Shown piece by piece: positions 23,601 to 33,426 of a stretch of 64,000 bases of DNA (within the stretch, counting starts at the first letter, position 1; every line of letters begins with the position of its first letter). Source of the DNA: Lathyrus oleraceus (Eukaryota; Streptophyta; Magnoliopsida; Fabales; Fabaceae); contig NC_066583.1 of the NCBI RefSeq assembly GCF_024323335.1, positions 358,614,377 to 358,678,376 of the forward strand. Reading direction: 5' to 3'. The notes beneath the pieces were generated by a model. It did no database searches. It saw only the letters and a program-made list of their open reading frames with translations, and had not been told where the DNA came from. The position numbers were made by a program, and so were the translations under genes.

Positions 23601-26270
23601 CACCAATGCAAAGCTTAAGATGTCTAGTATGCACATGTAAAATTTCATGATCATCCAATAGGGTATGAGAATTTCACAAAGGAAATGGCAAGATGTGTCA
23701 CACAAAGTCAACATTTGACTAGGCAGGGGAGAAAAATCTCAAATAATTAGGAAATGGCATAATTAATTCCAGGAAAAATCACAAGTCAACTAGACATATA
23801 AGAGAAGGTTCATGCAAAATTTCACATCAATTAGAGGTCAGGAAGCATGTCAACAAAAATCATGAAATTGCATATCAATGGTGTGACACAAATTGTCACA
23901 CCCTACTTCAAAAATTCATATCTCAATGACCAGATAAGATAAATTCAAGAACTCTACATCAAAACAAACATGAATGAGTGTAGATTAACCACAAAAAAAA
24001 TTCAGGGTCATTGGATACATCATCACAATTTCACAAAAGAAATGGCAAAAGGTACAAAATGTGCATACATGTTAAGAAACCTAATACCATTAAAAATCCA
24101 GCCAACCAAAAAAATCATTAAAAATCATGATAAAATACTAGACATTCAACAGGACATGATGCAAAAAATTCCATGATTTTTGGAGTTGAAATGAGTGAGA
24201 AATGAATTTTGTAAGTTGAGGTAACAAATTGGAAAGAATGAACAACATAACATGATTTAGCAAGTCAACCAATTGACCGAGTGGCATTTTTGCAATTCCT
24301 GCAGTCACTAATCAAAACGCATCGTTTCAGCAAATGGAACCAAATATTCTGATTGGTCGGTTCTCAATGGAACAGTACATACACACATGCAATACGTGAA
24401 ACCCAGAAAACTGGAAAATAATTAGGGTTTAGCACAGTGTTTAGGGTTCAAGCTACAATATTCGTCTTCATCAACCAACAGAAGTCGTGAAATTCAAACA
24501 TGCCCAGAAACATCAATCGAGCACACCATTATGATCAGCAAGCAACACATAATACGAATATGGCATCCATTTTCACTAATTCATCTTGAACAAAGCAAAT
24601 CGAGCAAAAACTTATTTGAGCATAAAAAAATGAAATCCAGATTTCTCACAGCATAGTTAACCAATTCGATTGATACAAGGTTCACAATACTCAGCAAGGC
24701 AAGAACTACACAAAACATGGCAACATTTAGAGAAATGAGAGATTCGAAACTTTACTTGATTTTGAAGAAAAAGTGAAACAGTGGTTCTTTGGATGCTTCA
24801 AGCTCAAACAGGTGGAGATTATAGTTGGAAATGATGAATACTCGAGGAAGCTTAGCTCAGTGATGCTTGGAAACCCTCAAATTGAAACTCACCATTATTG
24901 GTCCATGGAGAAAACAGAACAAGATGCTGCAGCACAGTTGGGGTTTGATGCTCCAAAATGCTTCCAAATGTTGGCCAGGTTAAGAAACCAACAAGAGTTG
25001 CTCGCGGTTTTTGGAGTTTTTGCTCAGAAATTGCTATATGGTGAAAATGCAAATTGAGAGAGAATGAGGTTTTTGATCTGTGGGAGGCTGCAGCTAGGTT
25101 TAGAATGACAGAAAATGTCCCTTATATTTGCTGTTTAACATTGTTAATGAAGGTGCTAAGCTTGGTTAACTCAAATGAAGTGAATTTGCATTTTGCTAAT
25201 TTTTGACATATGCACATGGAGGTGTATGGTTCTTGCCGAGTTTGGGCCTTGAACATGTTTCAAATAACATTCTAAACAAGTCCCAAATGGCCAAATGTGC
25301 TGAAAATGTCTAAATCAAAAAATCACTTTTTGCACATACTTGAAATTAATGAAGTCAAGTCCAAAAATGCCATTTTGCATGGTGTGGTTTTGATGAATGA
25401 TGAATGCATTTTTAGAAAGAGGGGAACAAATAGGACTTGTAGGAAAAAACCCCATCAAAATTGGCCAAATGGTTCATGAGATATGGCCTTTTGAAGTTCA
25501 AGAAATTGTGAAAATGAAATGATCATATCTTGCCAACCATACATGGGATTTGAGAGTTCTTGGACTTTTTGAAAATGGGAGAACAAGATCTTCAACTTTC
25601 ATGTTGGGCAAAAATTCATTTGAAGCTTGTATCATGATGCAAGTTGAGGATCAAGAAGTTTCCATTTTTGGCAGTTAAAATTACAGGTCCACTTTCTATT
25701 TTGGGAAATTTCTGATTTTGCTCCAAATTCTTCCATGATGGTATTTTACATGATATATGAGGCTTATATAAGCATGAATGAACTCCTTCAAATCAATTCC
25801 ATCCATCAAATCACTGATTAAATGGACAGTTGACCAAGTTTGACTTTTCTAGGGTTTTGGATGACTGAAGCATGTTCTGATGAATTCCAAACCCTAATCC
25901 CTTGAGAACTTGATTCCAAATGATGTCCCAAGTTATATGAACTCTTGATTATTGATCATGGTGCCCAAATTCTGCAAGAATGGCCACCATCCACTGCTTT
26001 GACTTACTTTGACTGATTTTGACCTAATTACTGATGATTGCTTCAGCTGCAAGTAACATGGTTAGATGACAATATTTTTTGTACTTTTTGGTTAGTAAAC
26101 ATATGAAAAGCAAAGATATACAAATGCAAAGCATGCTTGGTGATCAAGAATCAACTCACAAGGCAACTTACCCACTAGGAGGGAAGCTAGGGCATGCAAT
26201 GATCCTTGAGGCCATGGTATGATATGATATGGGCCATGAGGGATCTTAGGGCCAAAATTGGGGTCTTACA
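20606..26270 (-). repeat. 3' LTR of the nested Ogre derivative (5665 bp)
   Basis: On the plus strand starts TGTAGCGGTG and ends GGGGTCTTACA; read on the minus strand it is TGTAAGACCCC to CACCGCTACA. Pairs with 33427-38264. It contains an 838-bp stretch (about 24599-25436) that the other LTR lacks. No gene is evident; open frames inside it come from repeats. Confidence 0.93.
21619..22266. repeat. Degenerate minisatellite in the nested Ogre LTR (copy also at about 34440-35086)
   Basis: Tandem units of about 50-70 bp built on GGATAYCRGATGCCAAT or GGATATCAGAGGCCACT followed by a CTTAYAC...CTCCTAAAACA block, then units with AAATGCCAACTTGCAGGGAC. The same array lies in the partner LTR with few differences. 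A 109-codon open frame across it is a by-product. Confidence 0.75.
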
Positions 26271-26285
26271 GATGCCCCTATTTAA
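26271..26285 (-). promoter_or_regulatory. Polypurine-like tract of the nested Ogre derivative
   Basis: The minus strand reads AAATAGGGGCATC directly before the 3' LTR start TGTAAGACC. Purine-rich and in the expected place; the exact primer is not certain. Confidence 0.55.
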
Positions 26286-26726
26286 GGTCATTCTAGCCGG
26301 AGAAGTGAAGTTTAGAAATCTTCATCTCGACGCGGTAGAATGGGCTTAAATAACAATAATGAGACAAATGTTGGTCCCTAAGAGACCTCATGATGCAGAT
26401 GTATGCATGCAAAAGACACAAACTCTGTGGGGAATATTGTTCACACAGAAGAAAAGACGATCCATCAGAGTAATACACTCACCAGGAACAGAGACTCTGA
26501 CAAGACTCTAGTTGGGGATAAACAAAACTGACACAGCGTGAACAAGACACGACTTTGATTAGGGAATAACAGAAAACAGACTGGAGAACTCACTGGGGAG
26601 TGAAGGACTCACACTGGGGAAAAGAATAATTCCAAAGGAAAATAAATCCATTGGAGAGACACAAACTGACTCCTGGAGGAGAAGCAAAAGAAAACTTCAC
26701 TGAGGAAGCACCAAAGAAAATGAGGT

Positions 26727-28599
26727 GTTACCGGTATGAGGGTAACAAACTCAGGAAGGAACACCAAGGATACCGGGTTGTAGGTATGTAACAGGTGACC
26801 GACCAAAGACGTGAATTGGTGTGTGTTCCAAAACACTCATCATCCTGAAGAGAGCGAAAGCAAACTTGTTTATAGGATGGATATTTGATCTTGTAAAGAA
26901 TGCAAATCTTACTCAATCGGGGAAACAAACAAAGTGTTCGACAAAAGAGTGCATGAGATATATTATCTATAGCCGTCAAAACGTAGATAATGTACTCGCA
27001 TGGAAAGTTATCCTGAACCGGGTTGTAGGTTGTTTATAGGATAAGATCCGAAATCGTGAATTGGTTTGTGTTCCAAGACACTCATTATCCTGAAGAGAGC
27101 GAAAGCAAACTTGTTTATAGGATGGATATTTGATTCTGTAAAGAAATGCAAATCTTACTCAGTTGGGGAAACAAACAAAGTGTTCGACAAGAGAGTGCAT
27201 GAGATATATTATTCATTACCGGCAGACCGTGAATAATAACCTCGCATGGAAGATTATCCTTAACCGGGTTGTAGGTTGTTTGTAGGATAAGATCCGAAAT
27301 CGTGAATTGGTTTGTGTTCCAAGACACTCATCATCCTGAAGAAAGCTAGAACATCAGACTTGTTTATAGGATGGCCGAAAAAACGTGAATTGGTGTGTGT
27401 TCCAAAACACTCATCACCCTGAAGAAAGCTAGAACAGCAAACTTGTTTATAGGATGGCCGAAAAAACGTGAATTGGTGTGTGTTCCAAAACACTCATCAC
27501 CCTGAAGAAAGCTAGAACAGCAGACTTGTTTATAGGATGGCCGAAAAAACGTGAATTGGTGTGTGTTCCAAAACACTCATCACCCTGAAGAAAGCTAGAA
27601 CAGCAGACTTGTTTATAGGATGGCCGAAAAAACGTGAATTGGTGTGTGTTCCAAAACACTCATCACCCTGAAGAAAGCTAGAACAGCAGACTTGTTTATA
27701 GGATGGATATTCGATTCTACAAAGAATACGAATCTTGCTCAGCTGGGAAAATCAACAAAGGATTCCAACTAAAGAGCGCATGAGACATATTATTCATTAC
27801 CGGCAGACCGTGAATAATATACTCGCCTGGAAGATTATCCTGAACCGGTTACTGGGTTGTTTATAGGATAAAATCCGAAAAGAAAGGCATCGGGATACCA
27901 GAATAGGTATACAATGATGACCAATCAAAGGGAACAACAGACATTACCAACAAAAGAGTAAATGAAAGGCGATCTGCTGAGGATGCATTGATGAAAATCA
28001 ATGATCCGGGGAACACAATCACTGACAAAAGGTGAAAGGACCCGCTGGGGATAAAATTGCTAGCATACGGCAATTATCCACAAAAGACTTGCTGGGGATA
28101 TAAGTGTTGATCTGAGCAACTTATCCAAGCAAAGGAAAATCAACATCAAGAACTAGATGAAGATAACCACAAGGGGGGAATTGTCATCGGTTGGGATGAA
28201 CAACAAAGTTAACTCTGCAAGTGGAGAGAACGGGGTTTATGACTACCGGTTTGTAGGTAGCAAAAAACCGCAAAGATAGGACTTACGACTGCTGGTTAGT
28301 AGGCAGAGGGCCAAAAAAAGGTGGGGTAACCACAAAATTAGGGTTTACATCTACCGAATACGGGGTAGAAGACCAACAACTCCGCGTGGGGATAGAACAA
28401 ATCAGAAATCCGCACGGGAAACCAAAATAGGGTTTATAACAAACCACAAACTGCTGAAGAGCAGGAAAAATAGGATTTACAACTACCGGGTAGTAGGTAG
28501 AAAACCAAAACTCTGGCTGGAGAATAAAAGGTGTATAACCACAAATTCTGTCAAGAAAGCCAGGAAAAGTAGGACTTATAACTACCGGTTAGAGGGTAG
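26727..28599. other. Family of about ten hairpins with constant 8-nt loops
   Basis: Inverted repeats with arms of 4-6 bp and an 8-base loop at 26727-26746 (GTTACC/GGTAAC), 26770-26787 (ATACC/GGTAT), 27016-27031, 27262-27277 and 27843-27858 (AACC/GGTT), 28243-28260, 28351-28368, 28483-28500 and 28582-28599 (CTACC/GGTAG), and 28289-28306 (CTGCT/GGCAG, one wobble pair). The loop is usually GGGTTGTA or a variant. Arms change together between copies. They can form on either strand, including the element RNA. Confidence 0.7.
26810..27890. repeat. Tandem repeats: about 245-bp units and four 83-bp units
   Basis: Units anchored on CGTGAATTGG begin at 26810, 27055 and 27301 (periods 245 and 246), then at 27384, 27467, 27550 and 27633 (period exactly 83). 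A last long unit runs to about 27890. The 83-bp units keep the start of the long unit (CGTGAATTGGTGTGTGTTCC through TTGTTTATAGGATGG) and lack the rest. The 83-bp copies are nearly identical, so their amplification is recent. Confidence 0.92.
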
Positions 28600-30919
28600 A
28601 GGCCCAAAAACATTCCGCTGGGGAACAACCCACTGGGAAGCACAAGACATGACAAATAGCCAATTCGGGAACAATCCGAAAGGACGGACTGAATCAAGAC
28701 ATGTCCTAATGAGGATATAACTCAAATAGGAAAATCCATCCCAATATATGTGTTGGGAGGAAACGGAAGAAACCGTCATCCACGAGGATATATCTCAGTG
28801 GGGAACTGCAGAAGGAAAGACAAACACATTTTCTGCTTATGGGCTGACTCTATATGGAGAGATTTTAAACACCCGACATCTGCTTGGGGAGATCAATAAA
28901 GAGATCTATATCACCATAGCAGGAGACACGACAACAAAAGATACATGGCAAGAAATGCGACATGAATATCTGAATGTTTTATGAATATGCATGAATATGC
29001 GTGATTTATGTTTGATGCATGCTGACAAAACAGACAATTCTAACACGAACAGGTCCAGGAACTAAACGCCCGGTATTATACTTCCAGGGGAACAAACCAA
29101 CTGGAGAGCCAATCTGCGGAGATCTACATGCTGTCAAGCAAAGATCTACGAATACTGCTGAAGAAGCAGAGAAGTCGGAGATATCAGGAAACGACCCCAT
29201 CAGGGTACAGAAAGTCACAACGGGCCAAACAGCCACCAAGACAAATCTGTAGGGGAACAAGAGAAGTCCCAAAGCATCTGCAGGGGATCCCAGTGTTAAC
29301 TGAGAAACAAAGAAGTGCGTTGCACAAGCACGAACTGCTGTAGAAGCAACTCCAAACAACTCCGCTGGGGAACAACCCACTGAGGGAGAATGATATCATC
29401 CAAATAGAATCTAACTGCATAAGCAACTCTATTGGGGAAAACTGTCGGCTACTCTCTTGGGGAACAACCCACTGAGGGAGGACAGATCAAATAAGTAGAC
29501 TCGGCAACAAACCACTCTACTTGGGGAGAATATACATAGCAAACTGATCACAACAAGTAGATTCTGCAATATAAGCCACTCTACTGGGGATCACAAACAG
29601 TCGGGAAATCAATCCGTTCTCGGGATGCTAGAGCCATCATCTGACCATACTGGGGATTGAAGGAGTATTCAACAGGCGAAACTGCCACAACAAACACTCT
29701 GCAGACTAAGCTGAGGAAAAGATGGTTGCAATACTGGGATATCAACCCAATCAACCACTGAGTAGGAAAATAAATCCTGCTCTGCTGAAGAGAAAAACTC
29801 TGATGGAGAGATAGCAACAATTCCGCAGACGACTTCGCCGGGGAAAGGGTAAAGTACCGGGTATCAAACCACTGACTTACCGAGGTCTTCAAAAAGAAAG
29901 CGATCGTGCTGAGGAAACAGACAATTCTGCTGGCAACTGCACTGGGAAGAGTGACAACAACTCTACTCGCAAATCCGATGGGGATATCAATAACAGCTCT
30001 ACTCATGACTGTGCTGAGGAGACAAATAAAGTCTGGGGCAGGAGACCCACTGGAGAAAGTGACGGGGCACCAAGATGACAAACCATCAACCGCCGAATCT
30101 TCTATAAGAAACACCCATGCTAGGGAAAACTGCTGCTGGAGAAACGAAGTCTTCAACAACACTCTGCTTGCGGCTATACTGGGGAACAACCCCAACAACA
30201 ACTCTGTTTGAGGAACAACCCCAACAAAGATCTGAAGAAAGAAGATACCACCAAACCAGGAATATGAACAAATGTCTTACCTGTTGGAAATCATGCCACC
30301 CTCAGGAGAGCCCTGAGATATTCTTGAGTATCCTTTCAATCTTGTGAATGTTCACTTTGTTTAAAACAACAATTTTGAAAAATTTGATTTGTTTAAAACA
30401 ATGACATTTTATCAATTTAAAACATGCAAAACATTTGTTGAATTGAAACAAATAAGAGTGCAAATAATTGGATAAAAAGCTCAAATTGATTTGATGGAAT
30501 GGTAGTCTGCAAATGGCAAGACTCCATAGATCTGTACAAATTTGAAATCAGTGATATATATTGGAAGAGGGCTACATTGAACATAATGATCCTTTCTCTA
30601 CCAATTTGAATCTCGATGTATCCGAAGCTTCAGTCGACGACGAATCGGGAATCTTTTGACGAAATGACGACTGATGAACAGAAAGTCTTGTCAGGATGCA
30701 GTTACTTGCCAAATCCCTTATTTTTGCCTAGATTGCCCCAGGGTGAGGTACTCAATCTAGCGGGATGCAAATATATTTCTTTTTTTTCAAGTCTCAAATT
30801 TTTGCCTAGATTACCCTTGCGGGTTCTCCACCGAGACGCTCATTTTTGCCTAAGCCGCCCTTTCGGGTTTTCAACTTAGCGAGCTATTCTGTTTTTTTTC
30901 ATTTGCATATACTTTTTTT

Positions 30920-31263
30920 TTAGGCAAAGTATCTCTTGACTGCATCTGAATTCACAGGACGAGTGAAATCCTCCCCATCCATTGTTGTAAGCATCAAAGC
31001 ACCGCCTGAAAAGGCTCTCTTAACAACATATGGACCCTCGTAGTTTGGAGTCCACTTGCCCCTGGAATCGGGCGCGAAAGACAAAACTTTCTTGAGCACG
31101 AGGTCACCTTCTCGGAACACACGAGGCTTGACCTTCTTATCGAATGCTTTCTTCATTCTCTGCTGATATAGCTGACCATGGCACATGGCAGTTAATCGCT
31201 TCTCTTCAATCAAATTCGATTGGTCATAACGACTCTGAATCCATTCAGCATCAGTCAACTAGG
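30920..31263 (-). pseudogene. Integrase C-terminal remnant of the nested Ogre derivative
   Basis: The last 110 or so codons of integrase, with LIEEKRLTAMCHGQLYQQRMKKAFDKKV, YEGPYVVKRAF and a C-terminal DAVKRYFA, aligning without gaps to the end of the host Ogre pol at 17512-17870. Upstream, similarity stops at about 31263 next to an in-frame stop and a purine-rich filler. It cannot act as an integrase because the zinc and catalytic domains are missing. Confidence 0.88.
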
Positions 31264-31380
31264 GACTTTGAGGGTGCTATTTTTCTTTTGTTTCTTTCTT
31301 TCTTTTTCTTTCTTTTGATTTTGATTGTGATTTTTTCTTATTTTGCACCCTCCTCTTTTTGTATTTTTTTTTTGTTTGTT
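31264..31380 (-). other. Homopurine filler at the pol deletion joint, with 8-bp inverted arms
   Basis: About 117 bases, almost all A/G on the minus strand, between the RT start and the integrase end. It includes an 8-bp inverted repeat, GAGGGTGC at 31270-31277 and GCACCCTC at 31345-31352. It replaces roughly 3 kb of pol. Confidence 0.6.
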
Positions 31381-31578
31381 TTAATGCCCCAGTTGGCTGT
31401 TCTGCTGATTCTCGAGATGCAGCTGAGTAATCTTCTTTTCTTGCTCAAGAAGTCGGGAAATACCGTCAGGAATCCCTTCAACATCATCTTCTTCCGCTTC
31501 GAATACAGGGAATTCAAAATTGGGAGATGACGTCCGATCATTATGTTCAATGGGTTTAGAAATCCCTGCATAATGATT
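31381..31578 (-). pseudogene. Start of the Ogre RT exon, remnant
   Basis: An acceptor-like site (TTATCCAG, ending at 31579) precedes a frame with SPNFEFPVFEAEE and SRLLEQEKKITQLH. This matches the acidic lead-in to RT in the host Ogre at 38450-38633. It ends after about 65 codons at TAA 31381-31383 and joins the homopurine filler. Ogre elements are known to carry an intron between protease and RT, which fits the acceptor. Confidence 0.65.
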
Positions 31579-31839
31579 CTGGATAATGAAAAGCTTTTGA
31601 CATTTAAACAAGCAAATCATTTATGCAGATGAAAATGTTGTTTTATTGTTTTTCAGGGGTTCTTTGTGATCACTGATTTCATGCAAAAGCAAAAAGTGAA
31701 AACAAATGGAAAAACAAATGTTTGACAATGTGAAAATTGAATGAAAACATCATTGTATTAAAATGCTGCCAACAATGTCATCACTTCTCCTTTTGGCATG
31801 GGAGAAGGGTTTTAAACAAAGTGAACCAATCACGCTGAT

Positions 31840-32100
31840 TTATGAATGACCGTAGGAACATCCACAGCGACCCAATTGTGGCAAGACACCACCAGGAATG
31901 ATGAAATTGTTCAAATCTTCTGCATCCTCTTCCAAGATAGCAGCAGCTTCCTCCTCTTCAGGTTGATCAGCATGGATGAATCCTCCACTTGTGAACAAAC
32001 CTTGCTCCTTAAGTGCCCCAGAACAGTAGCCAATGCCAGCCCGGGATCTATTAACCAGGAATAAATCCATCAACAACACATAGTCTGGCAAATATCGCCT
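31840..32100 (-). pseudogene. Tail of gag-protease ORF, remnant
   Basis: A minus-strand frame with VNRSRAGIGYCSG, GLFTSGGF and an acidic stretch resembles the C-terminal tail that follows protease in the host Ogre (38868-39060, with a similar FTSAG block). Protease itself and gag are absent. 31579-31839 between this and the RT exon would be the intron; I see no other feature there. Confidence 0.5.
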
Positions 32101-33402
32101 CTGAGTTCATAACTCTCTTGCTCAGGATGATCCATCAATCTGGCAAAGTTGGCTCTGGTATAATACCGGCAAAGTGCGTCTTCAAAATAAATGAAGATCG
32201 CGGGGTCAGACCACAGGACGGGAGACCGGAACAAAACACCTGCTTATGCAAATGATGCATGAAGTGTTTGTGCATATGCTTGTTTTTATATCAAAGGAAC
32301 CCGAGGGTTTTATTTGCAAACTTTGAAATATTTAAGCATTTTGATCATACATGAGAATATCTCATCAGATATATCAGGTGAAAAAATTTTCCCGGTTTTT
32401 TCATGTTTTGAAATTTTTTGCAAATAAACTCCTTTGAGTTCCTTGAAAATTTTCTTTTTCTGATGACATGAATGCGGATGAATGCGTGAATGCATGAATG
32501 CAACAAGCACACTCAAGGATCAAACAAAGCACACCAAACAAAGGTCGTGGGAAAGCTCATTGTATCCCTAATATCAATCATCCATTTTGGTGGATTTAGG
32601 TTTTCACCTTATCAACACCCAAGTTCCATTGATATTAACGGTACATGAACCGGCTCTAACATTCTTAATATCAACCAGCCGCTTTGGTGGATTTTAGGTT
32701 TTACACCTGATCCGGGATCCATTGATATTAACAATGTTTGAACGACTCAACCACGAATCACGGGTTTGTTGAGAGTCACGAGCATGGAGTCTCGGTTAAG
32801 AACCACCCAAAGGGAGTGTACTAGGGTTTAAACCTGCCAGACATGTTCTATCAGAGGTTCCCATAATCATCGTTCCATCTTTCGAATATTATCGGAGGAA
32901 CGAATACTCATATTCCAAGAATATTCTCAAGAGAAACTCTTATGAGTGTAGTATCGCGTAACAATCGCATCAGAACTTACATCTGAACGACCTCCGCACT
33001 ACGGTCCTAAAAATAGGCCAAGATGGGTTTGGTAAACTAAGGTCCTTGGCATCTGCGGAACATGATTGAAAGAATAATGCCTAACCACAAATAACTTGTG
33101 TGACATTATTAATCCAACATGACCTCCACCAAGTGAATGGACTCGCAAGTCAACTGGCTAAGGAATACTCCACACCAGTCAACAAGACTATGCCATTCTC
33201 CTATCCTAGAGTGCACTCGAGTTCGGGTATAGAACTCATCTCACAGATCACCAAAGCAAACATCAATTGTATATCAAGCAATTCAAACATTACAATCAAT
33301 ACAGTCATCCCAAATTGTACAAAAATATGTCATATAACAAATAATAATATAACACAACAAGGGTGAAAAGTAGGCAATACCACCAAGGATTCTGGTGAGA
33401 TC
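32101..33402 (-). other. 5' untranslated region of the nested Ogre derivative
   Basis: 1.3 kb between the primer site and the gag-protease tail. No gene is supported. It contains a degenerate direct repeat near 32570-32740 built on AATATCAA, TTTGGTGGATTT and CCATTGATATTAAC. Confidence 0.6.
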
Positions 33403-33420
33403 TCCCCAGTGGAGTCGCCA
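33403..33420 (-). promoter_or_regulatory. Primer binding site for tRNA-Arg (nested Ogre derivative)
   Basis: The plus strand TCCCCAGTGGAGTCGCCA equals the 3' end of plant tRNA-Arg(ACG) with CCA, so the minus strand is the primer site. Six bases (CTTTTC) separate it from the LTR. Ogre elements are reported to use tRNA-Arg. Confidence 0.88.
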
Positions 33421-33426
33421 CTTTTC

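Larger units (their letters stand above)
26286..30919 (-). other. Long repeat-rich 3' untranslated region of the nested Ogre derivative
   Basis: 4.6 kb between the integrase stop and the polypurine tract with no credible gene. It holds 245-bp and 83-bp tandem repeats (26810-27890), about ten small hairpins with 8-nt loops (26727-28599), three copies of a second hairpin, and many dispersed CTGGGGAACAACCCACTGAG-type blocks (28600-30240). Published work on Ogre elements describes hypervariable repeat-bearing 3' regions as a source of satellite DNA. Confidence 0.75.

Noticed and set aside
24773..25057. 94-codon frame as a gene captured in the LTR
   Set aside because: No recognisable domain, absent from the partner LTR by deletion, and within repeat sequence.
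28748..30211. Several frames of 70-200 codons in the Ogre 3' region
   Set aside because: No domain, both strands open, repeated GGGGAACAACCC blocks; treated as untranslated.
33403..33420. tRNA-Arg gene fragment
   Set aside because: Only the 3' end is present, beside the LTR, as expected for a primer site.
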